Positions 17,261 through 28,510 of a DNA stretch of 64,000 bases are shown here, piece by piece. Each line of letters starts with the position of its first letter. Position 1 is the stretch's first letter. The translations under genes and the position numbers were made by a program. The notes beneath the pieces are model-generated. The model did not search any database. It was given only the letters and a program-made list of their open reading frames with translations, and was not told the DNA's origin. The DNA is from Streptococcus equi subsp. equi (GTDB lineage: Bacteria; Bacillota; Bacilli; Lactobacillales; Streptococcaceae): positions 1,860,001 through 1,924,000 of the forward strand of contig LR134389.1 in assembly GCA_900637675.1 (NCBI GenBank), read 5' to 3'.

Positions 17261-18835
17261 TTACTGAATTTGACTGTTAACATATTTTTCAACATTTGCA
17301 GAGTGCTCTTCAAATGTTTTTGCATAATAAACCTCACCAGTACGCACATCGGCTACAAAATAAACGTAATCTGTTGCCGCTGGATTGATAGTCGCCTCAA
17401 TAGCTGCAAGCCCTGGACTATCAACTGGACCAGGCATTAAGCCAGTATTGATATAAACATTATAAGGAGAATTAATGGTTGTGTCAATAGCAGCGTCCTC
17501 TGCTAAGGTTGTCTTTTCTCCCAATTTACCCATTGCATACAATATAGCAATGTTAGACTGTAAGGCCATGCCATTATTTAAGCGATTGTAAAATACGCTG
17601 GCAATTTGACGCCGATCGTCATCAGTAGAGCCTTCCTTTTCAACTAAGGAGGCCAAAGTCAGCACCTCATTAACTGTCTTGCCACTAGCTGCAATCGCCT
17701 CATAATAAGGCGCTAGGTTTGCATTTGCCGCTGCAATCATTTCCTCTGCAAGGTCTTTTAGTGTTGTTTCCTTATAATAATTATAGGTCGCAGGGAAAAG
17801 GTAGCCTTCTAGCTGATAAGTAGCTACTTCCTTGCTTGGAAGATCTCCTAGCAATTTCGGATATTTTTTAGCCATCTCTTGAATAAAGGCATCACTTGTC
17901 ACCAAATTCAAGAAATCCTTTGAGTGAAATGGTGTTTTAGCCTTGCTACGATTCTTTGCCCTACTATTAGTTTCTATGGCCTTAGCAATTTGCTTAATGG
18001 TATAGCCCTCTGGAATTAAAATTTTTCCTAGTACTGGCTTTGTAGGCTCTGCTGTGCCACCCTCTTGTAAGGCCTGGGCAATGTCTTCTAGGCTCATGCT
18101 CTTTTGTAGGTTGTAGTAGCCACTTTGAAAATTAGTGAAATTTTTAAACTTAGTGTAAAAGCTAAAGACGGTACTATTTTTGATCAGCCCCTCTTTTTCA
18201 AGGATCTGCCCAATAAGCTTATTGCCTGAGCCGGCTGGGATTTCAACCTGAACAAAGTCATCGCTATTTTTGTCAACAGGGTTAAGGGCACTATACACAT
18301 AGGCTGTCCCTGCGAGGCCAATCACCACAATAATAGCGACAATCGACGATATCAGTACTGTCGAAATTTTTTTGGCCATTCGATCTGTCTGCTGGCGCTT
18401 ACTTGTTTTTCTTCTCACTGGACCACCCTTCTTAGTCTGACCTTCGACACTTGCCTCTTCCTTAAGCAGGCTTTCACTCAATGCAGGCTCCTCTGGTGGC
18501 GACAATGCTTGATCCCCAGTAGCTACTGCTGTCTCTTCTAGCTTAATCGCAGAGGTGTGGGCTGTTGAAGCCGTTGAGGTCGTCTCTTGCGACGCAGCTG
18601 CTATATCAGACGCTTGTTTGGGGTTATTGCTTAGTGCTTCTTGTCTTTTATATTCTGCATAAAGCTGAGCTGTTCTTCTAGCAGCCTCTTGAACCTCTAG
18701 ATCCTTTTTAAAAAGCTCTTCTTCTTTTTCTTTTCTAATCTGATTTGCTTTTTCTAATTCGGCTAGAATCTTTTCTTTGAAGCTTTTTTGCTGCTGACGT
18801 CTTTGCTCATCATCTTTAAAATCAGTCAAAGCCAT
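17261..18835 (-). CDS. mltG: Endolytic murein transglycosylase MltG
   Basis: A 524-residue protein with a long charged cytoplasmic N-terminus (about 170 residues), one membrane helix (about 175-200) and an outer LysM-like plus YceG catalytic domain. The catalytic Glu sits in LTLASLVEKEGSTDDDRRQIASVFYNRL. In pneumococcus MltG works with the PBP1a/PBP2b elongation machinery. NSPYNVY...GLMPGPVDSPG is the conserved C-terminal motif. The long N-terminal tail rich in Lys, Glu and Gln is usual in streptococci. Confidence 0.93.
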   Translation of the reverse strand: MALTDFKDDEQRRQQQKSFKEKILAELEKANQIRKEKEEELFKKDLEVQEAARRTAQLYAEYKRQEALSNNPKQASDIAAASQETTSTASTAHTSAIKLEETAVATGDQALSPPEEPALSESLLKEEASVEGQTKKGGPVRRKTSKRQQTDRMAKKISTVLISSIVAIIVVIGLAGTAYVYSALNPVDKNSDDFVQVEIPAGSGNKLIGQILEKEGLIKNSTVFSFYTKFKNFTNFQSGYYNLQKSMSLEDIAQALQEGGTAEPTKPVLGKILIPEGYTIKQIAKAIETNSRAKNRSKAKTPFHSKDFLNLVTSDAFIQEMAKKYPKLLGDLPSKEVATYQLEGYLFPATYNYYKETTLKDLAEEMIAAANANLAPYYEAIAASGKTVNEVLTLASLVEKEGSTDDDRRQIASVFYNRLNNGMALQSNIAILYAMGKLGEKTTLAEDAAIDTTINSPYNVYINTGLMPGPVDSPGLAAIEATINPAATDYVYFVADVRTGEVYYAKTFEEHSANVEKYVNSQIQ

Positions 18836-18943
18836 TCCTCCTAAACTTAATCAACCGCCATTATATCCTAATTGCACTATAAATGCAATAAAATCCCCCT
18901 TTTGTTACTAATTCTTAATACATGCTAAGCTTTAATAGCCTTC

Positions 18944-19426
18944 CTATGGCTGCCATAGCATTTGATACCAAACAGAGCCACCATGCTTTGAAGCTGACAG
19001 GCCTTGATCTTGAAAACCATTCATCTCATAGTAAGGAATCAAATAGTCATGACAGGTAAGTATGATACCCAGCCGATCCTGTGCAACTGCTAAATCCTTC
19101 ATTGCAGCTAAGAGAGCTGTGCCAATCCCCTGCTTTTGGTATCCAGGAGCAACAGAAAGACTGGTAATGGCTATATAGCCACCTCTTGCTGGATTCTTGG
19201 TCACACCATGAAATAGGTGATCCTCAAGCCTTGGCTCAGCAATGACAGGTCCTTCGATATAGCCGACAAACTGATTGGCGATAACAGCCACAAGAAAGGT
19301 ATCCGAAATAAGCTCTGCACGCTCTTTTATCACATTGGCTGCTACAGCCTCTTGGGGAGAAAAATTGGCCTGTTCGATATCAGCAATAATCTCCCAGTCA
19401 GTCTGATTCACATGTCTAATTAGCAT
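18944..19426 (-). CDS. GNAT family N-acetyltransferase
   Basis: A 160-residue acetyltransferase. The acetyl-CoA loop is visible as LSVAPGYQKQGIGTALLAAMKDLA (motif A with QKQGIG). I chose the start behind a strong AAAGGAGGA site. The substrate is not evident; the gene sits between murC and mltG in the same order as in pneumococcus, so a link to the cell surface is possible but unproven. Confidence 0.88.
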   Translation of the reverse strand: MLIRHVNQTDWEIIADIEQANFSPQEAVAANVIKERAELISDTFLVAVIANQFVGYIEGPVIAEPRLEDHLFHGVTKNPARGGYIAITSLSVAPGYQKQGIGTALLAAMKDLAVAQDRLGIILTCHDYLIPYYEMNGFQDQGLSASKHGGSVWYQMLWQP

Positions 19427-19473
19427 AGGTCCTCCTTTACGACGAGAAAACCTGCCTAAGGCAGGTCGCTTAA

Positions 19474-20805
19474 TCATTGATTATTTTTAGTTAAGTTAGC
19501 CAGCAGCTCTTCAAACGAGCGTTCATACAACTGAATATCACCTGCTCCCATAAAAACATAGACTGCATTATCATGATCCAGCAGCGGCGATACATTGTCA
19601 ACTGAGATGACCTTGGCTGGGCGCTCAACCCTAGCCGCTAGATCCTCCACCTTGACATCACCCTTATCAACCTCACGCGCTGAGCCGTAGATAGGCGCTA
19701 GATAAACACTGTCAGCCTCATTTAGGGCATGGGCAAAGTCATCTAGCAAAGCAATGGTCCTTGTAAAGGTGTGTGGCTGAAAAATAGCGATGATTTCCTT
19801 ATTAGGGTATTTTTGCCTAGCAGCATCAAGCGTTGCAATGATTTCTGTTGGGTGATGAGCAAAGTCATCAATAATAATAGTGTCATTGATCACCTTTTCA
19901 GTAAAACGACGCTTCACCCCTGAAAAGCTCTTCAGATGCTCTGCAACAAGCTTCATATCAAAGCCTGCAATAAATAAATTAGCAATCACCGCAGTAGCAT
20001 TTAAAATATTGTGACGCCCATAGGCTGGAACATGAAACTGACCAATAGCATGACCCTTGTGCTTTACCTTAAAGTCTGAGCCATTTGTCGTGCGTGTGAT
20101 ATCAAAGGCTACGAAATCATCAGTGTCCTCAAAGCCATAATAGTAAATCGGTGCAGGAGAGCTAATCTTTCTTAATTCCTCATCTTCACCGTAAACAAAA
20201 AGAGCCTTTTTCACCTGCTTAGCATAGTCATTAAAGGCATTGAACACATCATCAAGGCCTGTAAAATAATCAGGGTGATCAAAATCAATATTAGTGATAA
20301 TAGAATATTCCGGGTGATAAGGCATAAAGTGACGCTCGTACTCATCTGATTCAAACACAAAATAACGAGCATCGGCAGCCCCATGCCCAGTACCATCACC
20401 AATCAAATAAGAAGTAGCCGTCATGTGCTTGAGCACATGTGACAACAAGCCTGTGGTAGAGGTTTTCCCATGAGCACCGGCTACACCAAGACTAGTAAAC
20501 TGCTTCATAAACTCACCTAAAAACTCATGGTAGCGTTTAAAGGGCAGCTGATGACGCATCGCATAAGCAACCTCGCTATTGTTGTCCTCACGAAAAGCAT
20601 TACCTGCTATCAGCTCCATATCCGGAGAAATATTATCTTCGCTAAAGGGCAAAATGGTAATGCCTGCTTGCTCTAGGCCTCTTTGTGTGAAATAATACTT
20701 CTCCACATCACTGCCTTGAACCTTATGCCCCATTTGATGGAGCAGCAGGGCTAAGGCACTCATTCCAGATCCTTTAATTCCGATAAAATGATAGGTTTTT
20801 GACAT
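19474..20805 (-). CDS. murC: UDP-N-acetylmuramate--L-alanine ligase
   Basis: A 443-residue Mur ligase adding the first L-Ala to UDP-MurNAc. Visible are the N-terminal Rossmann motif [14 protein letters not shown], the ATP-binding [25 protein letters not shown], and the C-terminal [10 protein letters not shown] and FQPHTFTR. Start chosen at MSKTYHF behind AAAAGGAG. It overlaps neither neighbour but lies tightly between the hypothetical gene and the acetyltransferase. Confidence 0.96.
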   Translation of the reverse strand: MSKTYHFIGIKGSGMSALALLLHQMGHKVQGSDVEKYYFTQRGLEQAGITILPFSEDNISPDMELIAGNAFREDNNSEVAYAMRHQLPFKRYHEFLGEFMKQFTSLGVAGAHGKTSTTGLLSHVLKHMTATSYLIGDGTGHGAADARYFVFESDEYERHFMPYHPEYSIITNIDFDHPDYFTGLDDVFNAFNDYAKQVKKALFVYGEDEELRKISSPAPIYYYGFEDTDDFVAFDITRTTNGSDFKVKHKGHAIGQFHVPAYGRHNILNATAVIANLFIAGFDMKLVAEHLKSFSGVKRRFTEKVINDTIIIDDFAHHPTEIIATLDAARQKYPNKEIIAIFQPHTFTRTIALLDDFAHALNEADSVYLAPIYGSAREVDKGDVKVEDLAARVERPAKVISVDNVSPLLDHDNAVYVFMGAGDIQLYERSFEELLANLTKNNQ

Positions 20806-20848
20806 GTTAACTCCTTTTAATGTTGACAGACATAAGGCTGTATAAAGC

Positions 20849-21442
20849 TTACTTAATATCTTCAAAGCGACTCAGGTTTAGCTCTTGAGCAATGGTCTTT
20901 TCACGATGATCTCTGTCTTCTTGATGATTGTAGATTTGGCTGCGCTTCAAAAAGTCATAATTATTTTTTTTGACAGCTGCTTGGCTGGTATTTTGCGGCT
21001 CCTTATATTGACGAGGAAGCTCAGCTAAAATATAAGACTCTTGGTTTAATTTCTCTGTAAAACGGCTCAATTCTGTCGCTGGTTTTTTAGAAGAGAAGGC
21101 CCCACTTTGACCTTTCTTGCTTGCCTGCTTTGGGCTATAAGCCATATTTTTAGCAATATAAGCCTGTCTTTTTTCTTTGACATCCTGCTTTGCTTGCCTT
21201 CTGGCCTTTTGAGCGTAGCTATGATCTTCATCGACAACTGGAGAATGATGAAGGGATCCTTTAGAGACGACAGGAGTCTTCTCAGCAAATTGATGGTCTC
21301 TTATGATGTCGTCGTAATGTTTATCTTGATAGCTGCCAGCAATATTTGTGATCAAATCTTCGTTTTCATATAAAGCCATCTGCCTAGCTGACTCAATAAT
21401 AGGCTCACCATCTGCAACCAGAGGAAACGCATGCTTTGTCAT
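20849..21442 (-). CDS. Conserved streptococcal hypothetical protein upstream of murC
   Basis: A 197-residue, highly polar and basic protein with no membrane segment or known domain. It is rich in Lys, Gln, His and Asp, with repeated charged stretches ([31 protein letters not shown]), suggesting disorder or coiled coil. Pneumococcus has an unnamed gene at the same place between the SNF2 gene and murC. It starts behind GGAGAGTGAGAT. Function unknown. Confidence 0.75.
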   Translation of the reverse strand: MTKHAFPLVADGEPIIESARQMALYENEDLITNIAGSYQDKHYDDIIRDHQFAEKTPVVSKGSLHHSPVVDEDHSYAQKARRQAKQDVKEKRQAYIAKNMAYSPKQASKKGQSGAFSSKKPATELSRFTEKLNQESYILAELPRQYKEPQNTSQAAVKKNNYDFLKRSQIYNHQEDRDHREKTIAQELNLSRFEDIK

Positions 21443-21645
21443 TCTATCTCACTCTCCTTCCTATAGCATTCCCTATTATAAACTAAATAATCCTATTTTT
21501 CAAAGTAATTCCTAAAAAGAAAGGCAGCAAAGCAAAAATGATGTGACTAGCTCATCACCTCTATTCTCTTGCCTTATTTGTTATAGAGAACAGACACTAG
21601 CCTTTAGCTGATAGGCTTAAGAGCGTGTGCTAAAAGCCATACATG

Positions 21646-24600
21646 CTAGGGCTGAAGACCAAGGATTTCTTTGATCTCCTCGACAGACATGCTTGCTAGG
21701 CCTTGTTTGCCATCTAAAACAGTGGTAATCAGATGACGCTTATTTTCCTGAAGCTCCAGTATTTTTTCCTCAATTGTTCCGCGGGTAATCAACCGGTAAA
21801 CCTCTACATTGTCCTCCTGACCAATACGATGAGCACGACTAATGGCCTGCATTTCTACAGCTGGGTTCCACCATAGATCAATCAAAATAACAGTATCAGC
21901 ACCTGTTAAATTGAGTCCAACACCACCGGCCTTTAAGGAAATCAAAAAGGCGTCCTTTGAGCCATTATTGAAGGCACGTGTCATTTCTTGACGGTCATTG
22001 GCCGGTGTTGAGCCTGTTATGGTATAAGATGATAAGCCAAGCTGATCCATTTCCTGCTTGACAAGAGCCAGCATGCCCTTAAATTGTGAAAACAGCAAAG
22101 CCCTATGACCGTTTTCTTTAATTTGCAGCAGCAAGGTTCTTAGATTGTCTAGCTTACCGCTTCCTCCTTGATAATCCATAAACAGGCTAGGAGTATCACA
22201 GATTTGCCTTAGACGTGTGATACCAGACAGGATTTCCAGCTTACTGCGATTAATATCATCATCAGTTGCAGCAGACAGCCGCTCCTGCATCTGCCTTAGC
22301 TGTGCCAGATAAATCGCTTTTTGACCATCGGACATCTCATTGTAATAATTCATCTCGATTAATTCTGGTAGCTCTGGCAAGACCTCCTCTTTTTTGCGTC
22401 GCATGACAAAGGGCTTAATATAGCGAGAAACGTCTCTGGCCTCCATTTTCAAAAAGGCTTTTTTAGATGGCAGCAGGCCTGGCAGAACAATTTGAAAAAT
22501 GGACCAGATTTCAAGCAGCTTATTTTCAATCGGCGTACCAGATAAAGCAAAGCAATTCTTCACGTCAAAGGCACGCAGGCTCTGAGCAATCTTGGTCTGG
22601 GCATTTTTAATCATCTGCGCCTCATCTAAGATTAAATAATCATAATCATTTGCCTGATAGGTTTCTAAATCTTGCCTAAAGGAAGAATAGCTGGTAATCG
22701 TCACCTGATGTCCTTCTTGAATAAGAGCATCTCGTGCCGGCTTTAGCCCGTAGGATACAGCAGCATCTATCTGAGGGGCAAATTTACTAAACTCATCTAA
22801 CCAATTGTAAATCAAGCTAGAGGGTGCCAAGATAAGCACCTTGGAGGTCTCGGTTAGCCTGCTTGATAAAAAGGCAATGATTTGCAGTGTCTTGCCCAAG
22901 CCCATATCATCTGCCAAGATACCACCAAAGCCATACTTATCAAGCACAGAGAGCCATTTGATGCCCTGCAGCTGATAATCTCTCACCTTGGCCTTAACGG
23001 CCAGCTCTCCCAGCTCAAAGCGATCCGGGTGCTGCAGGTCCTTGATTAGGGTCTCTAGCTCCTCAGAAAAATGAACAGAAGACAGATCCGAAAATAGATG
23101 AGACAGCTGGGTGGCAGCTATTCCTTCTAGCTGGAGGTGACCATTTGCCAGCTGCTTAGCTCTTAGTTCCTGTAAGCTACGGCTGATTTTTTGTGTCTCT
23201 TCATCAAAAACGACCAGCTTGCCTGACTGATTGACAAAATAAGAGCGATCACTAAACAAAGTGGCCAAAGCCTTTTCAATATCAGTCTGACAAACCGTTG
23301 AAAAATCAAAGGAAATATCTAAAAGACCTCCCTCACGTTTGACTGTAAGCTGAGGGCTTTCCATTAAGCGCTGATCTTGGAGCTTAGAGGAAAGCTGAAC
23401 CCTACCTAGACTTTCAAAATAAGGAACAGCTTCTGTAAAAAAGCGATACCAGTCCTTGGGGTCAGTCAAGGCTTTCTTAGCAAAAAACTGCGGAGAAAGC
23501 CCAAAGCGCTTCAAGGCACGATAAATACTGCTTTCTTTTTTATAATGGCTAGCAAAGGGGAGCTGGTCTAAGCTTGCCTTATCACTGATCTGAATGCTCC
23601 CATAGTCAAAAATCAGCTGAGAGGTCAACTCACCTTTTTCAGTAATATCAAAGACAAAAGTCACTTGGAAATCTCTAATATCAAAGCTTTTAGGAGCCTT
23701 CACCTGACCAAGCTCTCGAAATTCCAGCAAGCTAGCTGCCAGCTTAGCCTGATCATCAAGATCAAAATGAATGTGCTTGGCCAAATCGGCCTCAATAGGC
23801 AGGCTGCGAATAGCTTGAACCATTTTTTGCTGCTTCAGGCTCAGGTGGTAAAAGGTGTTCATGTATAGCAGGTATTCATTATTGAAAAAATACTCTATAT
23901 TTTTTTCCTTAATGTAAAGCTCAATAGAGCTGCGATGAACATCAACTGTAAACTGAAAGAGACCAGCCTCTGCCTCCAGAGGTCGAACATAAAGATGAGA
24001 ATAGGTTTGAGAGGAGGTCTCAAATGAAAACTCGTAAAGCCCCGTCAGCAGGTCAATGCCCTCCTCAAAAAAGCCTGCCGGTAACCGAAGATGACGAGCG
24101 TGGTTAGGAAATAGCCATTCGTAATCTAACTTATCTGAATGCGTTGATAAACGCCAAAGAAAACGAATCAGCTCCTGACTAGCCTGATCAAACTGCAATA
24201 TGGAAAGAGACTCAAAGTAATTCTTTCCAATCTGGTAAAAGCCCTCAACTTTGACCAAATGAATAAAGGCCTTGATATCGCGGATAACATAAGCCTTCTC
24301 TCCGGGCAAGCGATTTATCTTAAGGCTCCACCAGTAATCAGATGAGAAAGGACTTTTAGCACCAGAAGCTAAAAGCCTATATTTGGTCGTGTCGTCCTCG
24401 TTCATGTGCAAACTGTCCAAAAAAAGACTACCAAAGGAGGTCAGCTTTTTAGTTTCCTCCTTACTTTCCAGCTGGTTGTTAAGCTGCTCTGAGAGCGACT
24501 TGCCCTTCTGATTATTTTTCAGAAAATATTCTAGAGCCGCAATGTGCTGGCAATACTGCTTTCGCTCAAAATAATCACACTGACACCTAATATCCTCATC

Positions 24601-24738
24601 ATTGATACCATATTGAACCTGATAAGTATCCACCTCTGCTCGAAGAAGGTCAGTCCTGTCATCTATGATTTTCACCAAGCCTTGCTCATAAAGCTCGATG
24701 CCTTGATTGCGAATCCGCCCCGGAATTAATCTAGCCAT
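21646..24738 (-). CDS. SNF2-family helicase with SWIM zinc finger
   Basis: A 1030-residue protein. The N-terminus has a SWIM zinc finger (CQCDYFERKQYCQHIAAL, about residues 55-75), followed by a bacterial SNF2-associated region and the two-lobed ATPase: GGILADDMGLGKTLQ (Walker A), LILDEAQMIKN (Walker B, DEAQ), FALSGTPIEN, LFSQFKGML and LIDLWWNPAVEMQAISRAHRIGQ. Such proteins act on RNA polymerase or DNA; the exact role in streptococci is unknown. I chose MARLIPG behind GGTGGGAG. Confidence 0.92.
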   Translation of the reverse strand: MARLIPGRIRNQGIELYEQGLVKIIDDRTDLLRAEVDTYQVQYGINDEDIRCQCDYFERKQYCQHIAALEYFLKNNQKGKSLSEQLNNQLESKEETKKLTSFGSLFLDSLHMNEDDTTKYRLLASGAKSPFSSDYWWSLKINRLPGEKAYVIRDIKAFIHLVKVEGFYQIGKNYFESLSILQFDQASQELIRFLWRLSTHSDKLDYEWLFPNHARHLRLPAGFFEEGIDLLTGLYEFSFETSSQTYSHLYVRPLEAEAGLFQFTVDVHRSSIELYIKEKNIEYFFNNEYLLYMNTFYHLSLKQQKMVQAIRSLPIEADLAKHIHFDLDDQAKLAASLLEFRELGQVKAPKSFDIRDFQVTFVFDITEKGELTSQLIFDYGSIQISDKASLDQLPFASHYKKESSIYRALKRFGLSPQFFAKKALTDPKDWYRFFTEAVPYFESLGRVQLSSKLQDQRLMESPQLTVKREGGLLDISFDFSTVCQTDIEKALATLFSDRSYFVNQSGKLVVFDEETQKISRSLQELRAKQLANGHLQLEGIAATQLSHLFSDLSSVHFSEELETLIKDLQHPDRFELGELAVKAKVRDYQLQGIKWLSVLDKYGFGGILADDMGLGKTLQIIAFLSSRLTETSKVLILAPSSLIYNWLDEFSKFAPQIDAAVSYGLKPARDALIQEGHQVTITSYSSFRQDLETYQANDYDYLILDEAQMIKNAQTKIAQSLRAFDVKNCFALSGTPIENKLLEIWSIFQIVLPGLLPSKKAFLKMEARDVSRYIKPFVMRRKKEEVLPELPELIEMNYYNEMSDGQKAIYLAQLRQMQERLSAATDDDINRSKLEILSGITRLRQICDTPSLFMDYQGGSGKLDNLRTLLLQIKENGHRALLFSQFKGMLALVKQEMDQLGLSSYTITGSTPANDRQEMTRAFNNGSKDAFLISLKAGGVGLNLTGADTVILIDLWWNPAVEMQAISRAHRIGQEDNVEVYRLITRGTIEEKILELQENKRHLITTVLDGKQGLASMSVEEIKEILGLQP

Positions 24739-25077
24739 ATCTGCTCCCACCTTTTTGCTTATCCTTTGATTATAACAAACTTCAGCTTAGATTTCCTGCA
24801 AAAATCTCTCTTAAAGGCTATTAAAACATATTTGAGTAGCTGTATATAGCTGTTCTGATAGGCTTTAAAGCACTAAAAATCACTAGCCTAGGGCTAATGA
24901 TTATCATGTGACATCAATGCTTGGCACGCCTTGCTTGCTGGTAAGCTCTATTTGGATAGCAGCCTCTCATTTCTGGTAAGGCTTATTGGTCGGTCAAAAG
25001 TCCTGACACACAAGGTCTAGACACCGCACATCAACAGCACTCGCTGCTTCCAATACTAACAAGAGTAATAAAAGGGC
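24739..25077. other. Intergenic stretch between the SNF2 gene and der
   Basis: No gene is supported. A minus-strand TATAAT near 24770 could be the -10 of the SNF2 gene promoter, with only a weak -35. No clear terminator for der was found. Confidence 0.4.
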
Positions 25078-26388
25078 TTATTTGCGATTGCGCGCAATCA
25101 GCTTGATTGGTGTCCCTTCAAAGGTGAAAGCAGCACGAATCTGGTTTTCTAGAAAGCGCAGATAAGAGAAGTGCATCAGCTCTTCTTCATTCACAAAAAC
25201 AACAAAGGTTGGCGGCTTCACAGAAACCTGTGTAGCATAGAAAATCTTTAGACGCCGTCCCTTATCCGTTGGGGTTGGGTTGATCGCAATAGCATCCATA
25301 ATCACATCGTTTAAAATAGCTGACGAGATCCGCTGGCTTTGACTATCACTGATACGCTTAATCAACTCAGGAAGCCTGTTTAAGCGCTGCTTTGTAACGG
25401 CAGAAACAAAGATAATAGGGGCGTAGGTCAAAAATTGAAATTGATCACGAATATCAGCCTCCCACCTAGCTACTGTATGATTATCCTTTTCGATGGTGTC
25501 CCACTTATTAACAACGATAATCATGCCCTTACCTGCCTCATGCGCAAAGCCTGCAATCCGCTTATCATAGTCACGAATGCCCTCCTCGGCATTAATAACC
25601 ATTAACACAATATCTGATCGGTCAATGGCACGCATGGCACGCATCACTGAGTATTTTTCAGTATTTTCATAGACCTTGCCGGACTTACGCATTCCTGCGG
25701 TATCAATCATGGTATAGGCTTGACCGGATTCATCGGTAAAGCTTGTATCAATCGCATCACGAGTCGTACCAGCAACAGGACTGGCAATGACACGCTCTTC
25801 TCCTAGGATCGCATTAATGAGGCTTGATTTTCCAACATTTGGACGTCCAATTAGGCTAAAGCGAATCACATCGTCGTTTTCTACTGGCTCTTCTATCGGC
25901 AGGTTATCAATGATAGCATCTAAAACATCACCCGTACCAATACCATGAACTGATGATACCGGGAAGGAATCTCCTAAGCCAAGAGAATAAAAATCATAAA
26001 TATCGTTTCGCATCTCTGGATTGTCCACCTTGTTGACAACCAAAATCACTGGCTTGTTGGTACGATACAAGAGCTTAGAGACATATTCGTCTGCATCAGT
26101 AACGCCCTCTTTACCAGAAACCACAAAGACAATAACATCTGCCTCGTCCATCGCAATATGAGCCTGATGCTTGATTTGCTCCATAAAGGGAGCATCAACG
26201 TCATCAATACCACCTGTGTCAATCAATGAAAATTGGCGGTTAAGCCACTCACCAGTCGTGTAAATGCGGTCGCGAGTAACCCCTTCGACGTCTTCAACTA
26301 TAGAAATACGCTCTCCTGCAATTCGGTTAAATAACGTGGACTTTCCAACATTAGGACGTCCAACAATGGCAACTGTAGGTAAAACCAT
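25078..26388 (-). CDS. der: Ribosome-associated GTPase Der (EngA)
   Basis: A 436-residue protein with two tandem GTPase domains and a C-terminal KH-like domain. Walker motifs [12 protein letters not shown] and [20 protein letters not shown] switch motifs and NKVD/NKWD specificity motifs are seen in both halves. It is essential for 50S subunit assembly. I chose the [10 protein letters not shown] start behind AAAAGGAG. It follows dnaI with about 50 bp between. Confidence 0.96.
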   Translation of the reverse strand: MVLPTVAIVGRPNVGKSTLFNRIAGERISIVEDVEGVTRDRIYTTGEWLNRQFSLIDTGGIDDVDAPFMEQIKHQAHIAMDEADVIVFVVSGKEGVTDADEYVSKLLYRTNKPVILVVNKVDNPEMRNDIYDFYSLGLGDSFPVSSVHGIGTGDVLDAIIDNLPIEEPVENDDVIRFSLIGRPNVGKSSLINAILGEERVIASPVAGTTRDAIDTSFTDESGQAYTMIDTAGMRKSGKVYENTEKYSVMRAMRAIDRSDIVLMVINAEEGIRDYDKRIAGFAHEAGKGMIIVVNKWDTIEKDNHTVARWEADIRDQFQFLTYAPIIFVSAVTKQRLNRLPELIKRISDSQSQRISSAILNDVIMDAIAINPTPTDKGRRLKIFYATQVSVKPPTFVVFVNEEELMHFSYLRFLENQIRAAFTFEGTPIKLIARNRK

Positions 26389-26437
26389 GATTCTCCTTTT
26401 CTTTATCTCATTATCCATCGCTTGAGCTAGCGTTTAG

Positions 26438-27346
26438 CTAGCCCTGGCGGCGATTAACCCCTTCTAAATGGCATTCACGTGCTAAATAACGCACACGCTC
26501 CATAACACGCTTGGCCTGCCAGGTCTCATCATTTCCTTTGATCTTTGCCCATTTTCTCTCCAAATCTGCAAAGCTGTAATTAGAGGTGAAAAAGGTTGGC
26601 AAATCCTCTAGCATACGATGCTGCAAAATAACCTGTAGCACCTCATCACGCACCCATGAGGTCGCCTGCTCTGCACCAATATCATCTAAAATTAAAACAG
26701 GGACATGCTTGATGGCATCAATCTCTTCTTTGACAGAGCCATTTGAAATGGCATTTTTAACATCAATCGTAAAGCTAGGAAAATGAAGAAGAGTTGTTGA
26801 TACACCCTTTTTTTCAGACAATTCATGTGCCATAGCAGCCATCAGATAGGATTTCCCGACCCCCATATCGCCATAAAGGTAGAGACCCTTTTGCTCTGCC
26901 GCTGGATACTGCTCAACAAAATCCAAAAGCTCTGAAAACACCTGCATACGACTGGCATTGTTAACATCAACAGCTGACAAAGAAACCCTACGATAAGATC
27001 TTGGCAGACTAACCAAATGAATCCGATCTGCAATAGCTGCCTGCCTTTGGGCTTCAACAAGCTCTCTTGTCTCTAGGTAAGACACATCTGCATAGCCCTC
27101 GTTCATGACCAAAATGGGCTGATAGCCCTTAGCAATATAGGTCTCATCACCTGTCTGGTATTTCCGGCGCTCAACTAAAAACTGGTTGAACTTTGATAAA
27201 CTCAGCTTTATTTCTGCCTGAGATAGCTGGTGAGCCTTGATAAACTCAGCCACCTCCTGATCAGCAAGTATAGCCTCAATCAGCTCAGCACTAGCTACAC
27301 GACTAGCCTGTCCCAAATGCTCTACCATTTTCCCGATCTTTTCCAT
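26438..27346 (-). CDS. dnaI: Primosomal protein DnaI (helicase loader)
   Basis: A 302-residue AAA+ ATPase with Walker A GLYLYGDMGVGKSYLMAAMA, Walker B PVLILDDIGAE, and the sensor segment FFTSNYSFADLERKW. The N-terminal domain binds DnaC helicase. It loads the replicative helicase together with DnaB (the next gene upstream, directly abutting), so the two are co-transcribed. Confidence 0.95.
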   Translation of the reverse strand: MEKIGKMVEHLGQASRVASAELIEAILADQEVAEFIKAHQLSQAEIKLSLSKFNQFLVERRKYQTGDETYIAKGYQPILVMNEGYADVSYLETRELVEAQRQAAIADRIHLVSLPRSYRRVSLSAVDVNNASRMQVFSELLDFVEQYPAAEQKGLYLYGDMGVGKSYLMAAMAHELSEKKGVSTTLLHFPSFTIDVKNAISNGSVKEEIDAIKHVPVLILDDIGAEQATSWVRDEVLQVILQHRMLEDLPTFFTSNYSFADLERKWAKIKGNDETWQAKRVMERVRYLARECHLEGVNRRQG

Positions 27347-28510
27347 CTAGTCACCACTCTTTCCTAGGTTCTCCAGCCTTTTTAAGGCAGCCTGCTTAAA
27401 CTGCTCTAGCTTTGCCTGTTCTTCCTGACTTGTTTTTTCTTGATAATCCGGATTGCTCCACTTAGGCACATTGGACTGCTGTGACTTTGCCTGCTGCTTA
27501 CGCTCACCAAAGGCGCGTGTCTTGATAATAGCAGTTTCCGCTGTTAAAACCCGCTGGTAAGCAAAATCATTTGCCATTTTCATCAGATAAGTCTTGTGAA
27601 GATTAGCTGACTTGGTCTTATTGAAGGTATATAATACCATAATATTGATGACCTCGTCCAAGAAATTCATGCGGGCTAGAGTCAGCAACAATTCCTTTTC
27701 GTCCTTTGTGACTCTAGCTCGCCTAGCTTTTTTGATCTTCTCTAAAAAGACAAGAGGCGTGTCCTGCTTAGACTCTCTAAGAACAACCTGCTCAGCTGGT
27801 GAGAACGATTCACTTGTTTTTTGAGCGCCCTCTTGCTGCTTCTTGACTAGCATGCGCTCTGGGCGAATGCTGCCGCCGACTGCTGTTGCCTTAGCCAGCT
27901 GATAGGTGTCAAACCAGGTTAGGTGGTATTGCTCAGAAATACTGTAAAGACTGATAACGTCCTTTTGATGATCCTCAAACCTAAGACCGTCACGCCGCAT
28001 TAGCTGCTGAAAGCTATCTAAATCAAAATTTATCTTTGATGGCTGAGGCTGCTTAAGCTCCTGAGAGTCTATTCCAAAAACATCTGAAAAGGTCTTTGAG
28101 ATGTTTCTAGCCTGGTTCGGAATCACCATTTGCAACTCCAAAACCGCTACATCTCCAATCTTTTGCTCTAAAAGCCTACGATAAATTGGGTTATTTAAAA
28201 AGGCTTCCCTGCCCAAGGGCTGATGTAGTTTTATCAAATAAGCATCTGGCAGCTGATATAAGACCAGCAAATCAATAGCTGTCAGCATCACCAAGGCTTC
28301 CTCTAGGCGCTTCATTCCAAACTGCAGATGGTTTAAAATATCACTAAATTTGTGGGCTCCTGAGCCATCATCAAAAAAGTGAACCAAATACTGATAAACT
28401 GCCACTGCGTCATTTCCAATAATAGGAAAATACAACTGAATCAGGCTGCTTGAATCGTATTGAACCTGATTATGCTTAATATAAGAAAAGGTATCAATAG
28501 GCTTCATCAT
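27347..28510 (-). CDS. dnaB: Replication initiation and membrane attachment protein DnaB
   Basis: A 387-residue helicase co-loader of the DnaB/DnaD type, with [24 protein letters not shown] at the start and the C-terminal DDBH2-like region [24 protein letters not shown]. It is not the helicase of the same name in E. coli. It overlaps nrdR by 17 bp and abuts dnaI, forming nrdR-dnaB-dnaI, the usual streptococcal order. Confidence 0.94.
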   Translation of the reverse strand: MMKPIDTFSYIKHNQVQYDSSSLIQLYFPIIGNDAVAVYQYLVHFFDDGSGAHKFSDILNHLQFGMKRLEEALVMLTAIDLLVLYQLPDAYLIKLHQPLGREAFLNNPIYRRLLEQKIGDVAVLELQMVIPNQARNISKTFSDVFGIDSQELKQPQPSKINFDLDSFQQLMRRDGLRFEDHQKDVISLYSISEQYHLTWFDTYQLAKATAVGGSIRPERMLVKKQQEGAQKTSESFSPAEQVVLRESKQDTPLVFLEKIKKARRARVTKDEKELLLTLARMNFLDEVINIMVLYTFNKTKSANLHKTYLMKMANDFAYQRVLTAETAIIKTRAFGERKQQAKSQQSNVPKWSNPDYQEKTSQEEQAKLEQFKQAALKRLENLGKSGD

